DNA from: Artemisia argyi
Taxonomy: Eukaryota > Streptophyta > Magnoliopsida > Asterales > Asteraceae
Reading direction: 5' to 3'
Assembly: GCA_030686995.1 (NCBI GenBank)
Contig: CM060696.1
Location: 11,266,487 to 11,330,486, forward strand
DNA: 64,000 nucleotides
Position 1 is the first letter of the stretch; each line of letters starts with the position of its first letter. Below, piece after piece: positions 57,401-64,000 of this stretch. The position numbers and the translations under genes were made by a program. Below the pieces are notes generated by a model, which was not told where the DNA came from, ran no database searches, and was given only the letters and a program-made list of their open reading frames with translations.

Positions 57401-57673
57401 GATCCGGGTGGAGTTCTTAAAAATGAGAGTCTTAATGAAAACTTTTTCCCAACCCTCCCACCCGGGAAAGTTTTTAAAATGAGCTTGAATGATAAAATTC
57501 ATAATTCCACAATTATGAAGTTTTCTTTTGATGATTATGAGTTTTTCAAGATTGTTATCATGACTTTCTTGTTGTTTGTAACATTTGGTATGATTTCTCT
57601 TATCCTTCATTCCATTGGGAGTGAGGATGTTGTTTTTGATCCTGGTATCATTTTTAAAAGTTTTCACTATTAA
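54476..57673 (+). CDS. Athila-like gag-protease polyprotein of element C
   Basis: 1065 codons, uninterrupted. Capsid-type gag about residues 85-245 (WFNKLTSTMKF, RIWLEKEPPRSIHTWEEL). Zinc knuckle C309-C312-H316-C321 (CVICGGPHPYYDC). Gln/Asn/Pro-rich linker 325-420. Retropepsin-like domain with Asp-Ser-Gly-Ala at 666-669 and LILGRPFLR near 737, so the protease motif is intact. A long acidic region follows, then a hydrophobic segment near residues 1025-1042 and GSEDVVFDPGI. The frame stops before pol, which is absent from the element. Likely makes particle proteins only. Confidence 0.9.
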   Translation: MITRSRSRLIDNSPTIPNQRYRRCRKQAYVPELRTLVETPITEMADQRTMQELLQCPTEGYGDAIVLPPILSDNFELKTGLIQLVTSKQFQGFERDDPHAHIRWFNKLTSTMKFKDVPHDAIKLMLFPFSLEGSARIWLEKEPPRSIHTWEELVSKFVNHFFPPSKTTNLKNDITNFQQRFDESFGEAWERFKDLLRGCPHHGFSELHQIDTFYNALTQNDQDSLNAAAGGNILNRRPIDILTIIENKSKVPTSRNKPNVSKVTSSTPSSSSAQPSEMAGLTDAIYLMMKEFKSQIQKPEPVKAVNEKCVICGGPHPYYDCQATDGQVYNANVAAVNYNPNQGFRSNQTSPPGFPPVQTNQNRYPQTNQGYQNQGYNQNRGTNFNQAPNHQNYQVPPPQQVYQPPQQVQPSPDFTNYMQTTDVSIRAMQNQINNMKVDFQKEIDTSINRQTNELKQMMSSFMQMNQASTSGTLPSNTIPNPRGDVKAITTRSGAIYESTVPTTSSSPPPKVVDRETEVTKDPVPPTNNGGTENVQPPVVQMSKDKEKVVFEKNDKYKSKLPYPSRFNDEELRAKSKKQMEKFLDIFQKLHFDISFMDALVYMPKFASTFKNLISNKEKLLELSETPINVQCSAILLKKLPEKLGDSGKFLIPCSLKDQEVCKALADSGASINLMPFSIYKQLGMGELKPTRMTLELANRSIAHPVGIAEDVFVQVNSCTFPADFVVVNFEPDPRVPLILGRPFLRTAKALVDHFEDTLTLRHDDDIMIFKTDAPKSNKYSVKSIDVCDYTFDDFVKTFVSDSSPSFPPTKEHDFILEEIEAFLANDSISPEIDHSDFDMEGDILLIEKLLNADPNPSLPPLDLKMADFKEVKPSIENPLEPELEEILPDFESFSFDTTKEITGNPTYHHDSYPTYEVFNFDIDHSEETSRGSTTSHDFISLPEYESFCFDKFECEFEKFSNPEYENFSFDLEVDHDPGGVLKNESLNENFFPTLPPGKVFKMSLNDKIHNSTIMKFSFDDYEFFKIVIMTFLLFVTFGMISLILHSIGSEDVVFDPGIIFKSFHY

Positions 57674-58292
57674 AATACCAGTGGTTATCTCTTCGGGATG
57701 GAACTTTCAACTAACTCAAATGTTTTTCAAAATTTTTTATGAAAGCCCGAGAGAGATTAATTTTTCCATCTGCTCTCCCCAAGGACGAATTAATTCGGGG
57801 ATCGAGTCAAGCTCATGTGACTCGGTGAACAAAAACAAGCGCTTCGTGGGAGGCACCCCATGCTTATCCATTTTCATTTTCTTTATTTTCTATTTTCTTT
57901 AATAACGTGACGTGGGGGGGGGGGGGGCGACCCTTTCCAAACTCGTGTTTTCGTGGTTGTTTATGAATGTTCAGGAATTTCCCCGAAGATTGAGGACTCT
58001 CGTGCTCGTGGTTTGTCGTTCTCTCCACTCGAGTCTCATCCTTCGCTGCTCTTTCGGAAATTCACCATATCCAAAATCTTATCAACTAACGTTTATCTCT
58101 TGGCATACTTAATAAACGGCCTTAGATTTTACGTAGGATTACCTTTACCCTTAAAACATTGAGGACAATGTTTCACTTTAGTCTGGGGGGGTGAATCTTC
58201 GATTTGATTTGACCTGTTACCTTCATCTGAGCCGTTAACTTACGCAACTCCGTTTTCCACCAAAAATTTAAAATTTTTGTCACCTTTTTATT

Positions 58293-58339
<47 letters not shown>

Positions 58340-58891
58340 TGTGAAAAAAAATGAAAAAAATATATATGATATGAATAATAAGATTTGACACCTTGTTTTG
58401 ATTTTCCTACCGGCGAGAGTAGAAATAAATGTTTCGACTTGACCGGGCGTGTTGAGCCCTAGCTCGTCTCCCTTAACCAATATAATCATAAGATTATCGG
58501 CTAAGCATCCGCGGATCTCATTACTTGGGATTTTAAATTTGCGGAGATCGAGGAATGATAGAGTTTATTTAGAAGTTTCGTGCTATACACGGATCTCAAC
58601 CTTGGGATTTAAAAAACCCACGAGAGGTACTTGTGGCCTCCTTGTTCCCATCAGAAACGTCACCCATATAAAATAGATGTTCTAGGTTAATTAGTGGTAT
58701 TTCGGTTTAGATAATATTTAGTTCTTTATTTTCTTAAGAGAATTTTTGCTTTAGAAGTTGGGTACATATCAAGGAACATCAAAAATAAAAGCAAAAAGTG
58801 AAAAATCAAAAGTCAAAAGTTGATTATCTATGTGGTTTTGGAGCTACCCTATAAGCCTCCATTGATGTATGAGAAAAATATGAGAAAAGTG

Positions 58892-58935
<44 letters not shown>

Positions 58936-59711
58936 GAAAAATGAAAAGTATGAAAGTTGTAGTATCGTTGAATAAGAGCTATGTATGTATCAAAAAGTTG
59001 TTGGCGCGTGAGGTGCATGTGATAAGTGATTAGTAATCAGTCACATGAGGTGCACGTGATTGTACTCCGCAACTTATATCCTTGATATTGTATGTACCCC
59101 AAATTCCTTGATGTGGACCGAATTTCTATTGCAGTGGTTCTTAAGAGAAAATGAATAACTACTTAGTGTTTAAACTTAGGTGTCACTATCGGACTAAAAA
59201 ATATTGAAACGAGAAAATATGAAGCGATTCATTTCTCAACAAATTAAAATCCTGAGATACAAAACATAGGACTTGGGAACAAGAGGTAATACACAAGTAA
59301 CTTTTGTGGGCAGTGTTAGCATCTAACTTCTAGTTAAACAATGATTTCGATTTTACGCTTAGTTTGGGAGCTTGCGAAAAATCAAGGATGACGATTTTTA
59401 TCCGTATGGTCTCTTCTCCTTGAAGTGTTTCTACTCGTTGACCCTGAAAATTATCAACAGATATGAATTGGTAATGAAAGTCAAAATAAACCGTCACATA
59501 TAAATGAAAAATACAAAAAGAGTAGTAGCAGTTGTTATTTATGAAAATCGGATAACGGAGCGTTTTTTAGAATAAATGATTTTACTATCTCTTTTGAAAG
59601 TCATTGCTACTTTACAACGTCAGTAAAGAGAGGTTTTGAAATTATTTATCTCTTAAGCGTGAGGTGATGACATTGCGTGAGGACACGGCAATACCTTAGT
59701 CTGGGGGATTT
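57674..59711 (+). other. 3' internal non-coding region of element C
   Basis: No gene. Ordered modules: GGGAGGCACCC hairpin (57848-57858), a run of 12 G (57916-57927), an AGGA-loop hairpin with eight paired bases (58154-58173), internal polypurine-like ACTTTAGTCTGGGGGGG (58175-58191), long A runs (58296-58337 and 58891-58933), and the polypurine tract CTTAGTCTGGGGGATTT just before the 3' LTR. Confidence 0.75.
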
Positions 59712-61528
59712 TGATGTGTGCTTATTCACACATCCTTTTTAGACCCAAAATCAGACCAAATACACGAAATACTAACCAATTATGCCATGAGAATGTGTGT
59801 TTTTGTATTTGTGTATGTGCAGGTACGGATATGTGAAAAATGAACAAAAACAAAGCAAAACCGACAAAAACGAGCATGAGATTGGAAAAGGTCAAAAGAC
59901 TAAGCCGAAGAAGAAATTTATCCAAGAAAAGCCCATAACGACAATTCTAATTCTTAAATATTCAAAGAATGACAAAAAGGGACCCTTGGTGGATGCGTGA
60001 AGTTATTGACATGAAAAATACTCCAAGTATTCACAAGTTGTCGACTTTGATCCTTTGAAGAACTAAGAAAGAGAAGTCAACTCTATTCCTCCAAGTTACT
60101 AGGTCGTTACGTTTAATATTAAGTTGTATTAGTTACCTTTTATAATGTTTTAGGCTTGAATTTCATGTTTTGTAAAGTTCTAGGGGCTAAATGTGCAACA
60201 ATGTAAAAGATAGGTGAAGCCCTAGCCCCTAGCCTATATATAGAGTAGTATGCCTCATTTTTGGGGTTGTTGTTCTTCTTTTTGTTGTTTAAGTTTTTAG
60301 TAAGTTTTTAATTTTAAGTTGTTTTTATTAAGTTTTTATTAATGCTTTAATTTCTTGTCAAGTCTTATTTATTTTACTTACTCTCTTTAAAAAGCTTTAC
60401 TTTTCTTTAAAGTCTTTAATTTCTAGTTGTTAAATTCATGTTTTTATTGGTGGGATTTAAAGTTTATGGTTAAACTAGGTTGTTTAGTAATAAATTTGGT
60501 GAAAAACATTAGTTTTTAAGCTTTATTTTGGATCAAAATGGTGTTTGGTTACGGTTTTATCGAGTTAAGAATTTTTCTAAAAACTGTCGAGTTAGAGTCC
60601 TAAAAAAAAAGTGTCGAGTTTTTTTTTTATGTTTTGCCGAGTTAGAGTTTCTTTTATGTTTTGCCGAGTTAAGTGTTTTTGCCGAGTTAAGTGTTTCTGC
60701 CGAGTTAGGTGTTTCTTTTGCCGAGTTAAGTGTTTTTGCCGAGTTAAGTGTTTCTGCCGAGTTAAGTGTTTTTGCCGAGTTAGGTGTCAGGGTCAAAATT
60801 TTTATCGAGTTTGAGTATTTTATTTTACCAAGTTTCATTTCTTTTGGCGAGTTAGCCAAGATTATCAAGTTAGATAATCGACCCCTCATCGTTTATCGAG
60901 TGAGGTTTTCTTTGTTTAATATCTAAACGAAACTCTGCCGAAATTTTCTAAAAATCTATCAAGTTAGGATTTATTTTATAACTAGTTAGCTTCTTTTGTT
61001 TAGTCACATTATCTAGTAAACATTTTTAGTTTAAATATAAGTAGTTTTTATTTCTTTTACTTATTTCCTTTTTAATTAATCTTTATATCATTTTCATTTA
61101 TAAAAAAAAAATTAAAAAAGCCAAAAATATAATTTTCCTTTTCGTTATTTTTCTTTTACATCTTTTTATTTAGTTAAAACTTAATTTGCAATCGTAGAAC
61201 TAGTTTCACTTTTATTTTTATTTTTTTTATTTTTCAAATTAGTCGTGTTAAGTTTACTTACGTTTTCATTTCTCTTTCACTTTTGAGTATGTTTGTTTTA
61301 TTTGCTAATGTGTTTTGCATTATTTGTTTGTTCTCTTTGTTTTAATTGCAATTTTATTCTCAATTGTAGCATAATCAAAAACCAAAACATTTCTTATATC
61401 CTCATTCTCTTCACAAGATTCACAAACCGTGTCGACAAGATCAATTCAACAGTTCGTTGGGAAAACGACCCGGGGAACATACTTTCGCCGGTATTTCCTC
61501 GGAAATACTAATAAAAAGAATCGAATCA
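59712..61528 (+). repeat. 3' LTR of element C (1817 bp)
   Basis: Direct repeat of 52477-54274 with one extra 18-bp minisatellite unit and about four substitutions. Confidence 0.95.
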
Positions 61529-61533
61529 GCCCT
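61529..61533. repeat. Target site duplication of element C, right copy
   Basis: GCCCT. Confidence 0.97.
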
Positions 61534-62707
61534 CCAACTGTTCAACCTTAGGGCAGACACCGGGTTCAACTCATATGCTACTGGCTGTTACCAAGGTGAC
61601 ACCGGTATTAAACACAAAGACGTCATGGACCCAGTGACGCACTGCACTAAACCTTCTTAACCACTCAAGTTCTCTTAAAAGAGCTTGTTTCATTCTCACG
61701 GGGAACCGATGTAATCTATCGATCTGTCTCTTAGAGATGATTGATATTGAAGCAGGAGACCTCTCCCTAATCTCCGCATAGGAAACCAAATGTGCACTTA
61801 TAGAGTCTAGAGCCCCGAGATTCATCAAAAGATCTCATAGGAACACATGATAACTCTACACTGGTTGTTTAACATTAAGGACGCCAGATGTAAACTTAAG
61901 AGTCCTACGCAGATCTTAGAAATCTGCCAGAACATTTATGAGAGGATTCACTTTTGTGATTCTCAATGATTGAATGGAAATTCCTGCCAGGGTCAATATC
62001 AAGCAGCCCTGACAGCAGGTCACTTCGGTAATTCTTTATGGGTTACGCTTAGTGTTCGCGGTGGTTTCAAACGGTCTACAGTCGTGGAGTGATCCCCAGC
62101 GACTCACCCAGTCATTGAGCTACTTAGTAGGTCTCGAAAGCTCTCTCGAGAGTATCTGATATGGGAACGGCCTTGGTAAGGGTTAGAAGGAGTCTTCACA
62201 CTATGCTGTTGACGATCTCTAATTCTTATCTGTAAGTACCGGATGTTTTATTGCTAACTATTTATTTGCAGGGACACTTCATCTTCATAGCGACAGATTC
62301 CACGTGCTCATACATACAGCTGGAAGTTAAAGAAAGCTCCCTCAAAGATCTATACAACACAAAGTTCAAAGAAAAATTCTACGCCAAAAAGAAGAATCTA
62401 CAAAGTATAAAGACTAAAGATCAAAGTGAAAGAAAGGGAACTACGTGCATATGAATATCAAAATCCAAAGATGTATGAGCATGTTGGAATGGCAAACAAC
62501 CACCACTGACGCAGAAGTGAGGAAAGGCAGATTGCTCCACATCACAAAGGAACAAAGAACGATGAATAATCAGTTATCAAAGATCACAAAGCATGAAAGA
62601 ACAAAGACTAAAGACTATTCTACAACGACACACAAAGCTAAAGACAAAGAACACGGAAGACCTAATCACGTGGAGCATCATTCGAATGACCACCCCTTAG
62701 GGGGAGA
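61534..62707. other. Retroelement debris including 255-bp repeat copy 2
   Basis: 61694-61948 is the inverted copy of 45562-45816. On the minus strand it is read as MMNLGALDSISAHLVS and continues differently from copy 1 (MKQALLRELEWLRRFSAVRH) to 61571. Near the right end a polypurine-like TAGGGGGAGATT (62698-62709) suggests the 3' end of another element read on the plus strand. AAAG trinucleotide-plus motifs are dense at 62330-62660. No intact gene. Confidence 0.45.
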
Positions 62708-62718
62708 TTGTTAGCATT

Positions 62719-62792
<74 letters not shown>

Positions 62793-62802
62793 ATGCTAAC
62801 AA
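62708..62802. repeat. (AT)n tract inside a 14-bp perfect inverted repeat
   Basis: TTGTTAGCATTAAA (62708-62721) pairs exactly with TTTAATGCTAACAA (62789-62802) around about 67 bases of alternating A and T. It begins right after a polypurine-like tract, as an LTR starting TGTTAGC would. Confidence 0.75.
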
Positions 62803-62845
62803 AAAAAATGAAATGAAATGATCTCTTAACAGCGCTAGGTATCAT

Positions 62846-62928
62846 TTGGTGCCATGGTGATGCCGTAGGAAAAAGTGGTGTCACCTCAGTACTTTTTTCC
62901 ATTACATCACTTTCGGCTATGGCACCAA
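62846..62928. repeat. Imperfect inverted repeat, possible MITE end or hairpin
   Basis: TTGGTGCCAT (62846-62855) and ATGGCACCAA (62919-62928), with AAAAAGT and ACTTTTTT inside. Too short to assign to a transposon family. Confidence 0.3.
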
Positions 62929-62944
62929 AACCCCCCACCCTAGC

Positions 62945-63295
62945 ATAATACCAGCTGTTGGACCTTTTTTTTTTTTTTTTAAATAAAACATTATATATAA
63001 CTAAAACTTAATTTCAACAATAAAAAACACATTACATAAATAGAAAAGACATGAAATTAAAAAGTACATGACATGAAAACTATGTAAAAAAATAGACGTA
63101 AATTAAATGGTTTTGGGAAAACGTGCCCACGGGTTCTGTTTTGTTCGGGTTGTTCTTGGGATAGTTGTTGAGATTGTTGATGAGGTTGTCAGTGAGATTG
63201 TTGTTGGAATAGTTGGAAAATTTGTGTTGTTGGAGTTTTTGTTAAAGTTGAAATTTCAATTGTTCTTCGGGTGAAAATTAGTTGAGATTTGAGTT
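62945..63295 (-). other. Decayed Asn/Gln-rich coding-like sequence
   Basis: Continues the minus-strand frame of the next feature past its stop, with further stops but still Asn/Gln/Leu-rich codons (FSPEEQLKFQL, NNLTDNLINNLNNYPKNNP). Probably the decayed rest of the same gene. Confidence 0.35.
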
Positions 63296-63466
63296 TTATG
63301 CAGTAAATTGATTTGGTATTTGAAATGGAAATTGGTTAAAGTTTGATGAGATGGAATTTGCGGATGTTGGTGTGTTCGGATTAAAAGAAGATGATGAATT
63401 CGGTATTTGATTTTGTGAGTCGGTTAGCATAGCGTTGACCCATTGTTGGTTATTGTTGGGATTCAT
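63296..63466 (-). pseudogene. Small Asn/Gln-rich ORF, probable remnant of a transposon gene
   Basis: 56 codons from ATG 63466 (MNPNNNQQWVNAMLTDSQNQ) to TAA 63296-63298. Preceded by a convincing TATA box 72-85 bases upstream. Composition and start resemble the N termini of PIF/Harbinger-associated DNA-binding proteins of Asteraceae; this is an impression, not a domain match. Confidence 0.35.
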
Positions 63467-63537
63467 TTTAGAGATAAATGAGAATATTAGAGATAGAATT
63501 GATAGTGAATTGAATGTAAAAAATATAAAAATAATAA

Positions 63538-63550
63538 GGTATTTATAGGC
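63538..63550 (-). promoter_or_regulatory. TATA box upstream of the small ORF
   Basis: The minus strand reads GCCTATAAATACC, an excellent plant TATA box, 72-85 bases upstream of ATG 63466. Confidence 0.5.
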
Positions 63551-64000
63551 TTTTTAAAAAGGTAAAAATTAGAAAAAAAAAATGGATGTTTAATTCTAGA
63601 ATGAAAAAAATGAAATACGGAGTAAACGGCTATATTAATAGCCCAGCGTCTCTTTTCTTCTGAAAACCATCACCTTCCAACGTCTATATTTATTGTCAAC
63701 TATTTAACTCATCATCATTTATTGTCAACCATTAATAAGTCATCCTCCTCATTAAATTATCTTCCTCATTAATTATCAACCATAAACAAGTACATAAAAT
63801 GATAAAAGAATATACTTTTATAAAAACGTACTACTGATTACCAGCAAGTTATTGGGCTTGCAAAAAATATTGATATACTTTTTGTGATAATTATCGAGAC
63901 AAAAACACAAAACTAGCTCCTCCTTCTTCCTCCAAATAAGAGAAAAAAGAAAGAAAAAAAAAAAAGAATTTACCACCGCGTGGACTGGTAATGACGGCGC
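63551..64000. other. Unassigned AT-rich right end of the window
   Basis: Simple A runs and AT-rich sequence; no gene or repeat recognised. Confidence 0.4.

Larger units (their letters stand above)
52477..61528 (+). mobile_element. Element C: complete Athila-like gag-protease element without pol
   Basis: 9.05 kb, LTRs of 1798 and 1817 bp, target duplication GCCCT, tRNA-Asp-type primer site, one intact 1065-codon gag-protease ORF and 2 kb of non-coding DNA before the polypurine tract. No reverse transcriptase, RNase H or integrase. About four substitutions separate the LTRs plus one 18-bp repeat unit and a one-base T-run change, so insertion was recent and the family must be mobilised in trans. 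Confidence 0.95.

Overview
The window is repeat-dense plant nuclear DNA made almost entirely of nested LTR retrotransposons. Several predicted proteins (the Athila-like gag ORFs with the MGDEHLDT and GSED..FDPGI motifs, the copia 'extra' ORF, and the Tekay pre-gag ORF with an RKRAR..GESS..AAAAR motif) resemble families I associate with Asteraceae genomes, especially tribe Anthemideae (Tanacetum, Chrysanthemum, Artemisia). That assignment rests on memory and needs a search. I see no convincing ordinary single-copy host gene, tRNA, rRNA or CRISPR array.

Layout, left to right. (A) 1-4786, minus strand: right part of an Athila-like element with a 1.4 kb LTR and a gag plus degenerate protease ORF, inserted in the LTR of the next element. 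(B) 4787-14073, minus strand: an Athila-like non-autonomous element with 3.86 kb LTRs and a zinc-knuckle ORF but no pol. Its right LTR is followed directly by the 3' internal end of a tandem partner (B', 14074-14135 plus 24407-24610). (N) 14136-24401, plus strand: a complete relative of B with 3.72 kb LTRs and target duplication ATTTG, inserted in B'. 24611-26950: low-information DNA with a MITE candidate and a 300-bp-arm inverted duplication of an unrecognised gene fragment. (E) 26951 to about 45434, plus strand: a copia element with gag, an antisense ORF and a long extra ORF, but no pol. (D) 31881-44064, plus strand: a complete Ty3/gypsy Tekay-like chromovirus with an uninterrupted gag-pol ORF, nearly identical 3.0 kb LTRs and target duplication CCTAT, inserted in the extra ORF of E. 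(F) about 45817-51780: a decayed copia gag-pol without a visible 5' LTR. (C) 52477-61528, plus strand: a complete Athila-like gag-protease element with 1.8 kb LTRs and target duplication GCCCT, inserted downstream of F. 61534-64000: element debris, a long (AT)n hairpin and a small minus-strand Asn/Gln-rich ORF behind a good TATA box.

Relative ages from LTR pairs counted by eye: B (about 2% divergence over the shared part) is older than N (about 0.6%), which is older than D and C (about 0.2% each). Only D looks autonomous. A, B, N and C carry gag-like ORFs with no reverse transcriptase in view (the left end of A lies outside the window), so they would depend on proteins supplied in trans. The non-coding parts of the Athila-like elements share structured modules: a hairpin at the first base of the LTR, an AGGA-loop hairpin next to an internal polypurine-like tract, and a GGGAG-type hairpin just after gag. 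The first two vary between families in a way that keeps base pairing. Element E adds a dispersed AGTACT motif and a divergent promoter-like region between its antisense and sense ORFs.
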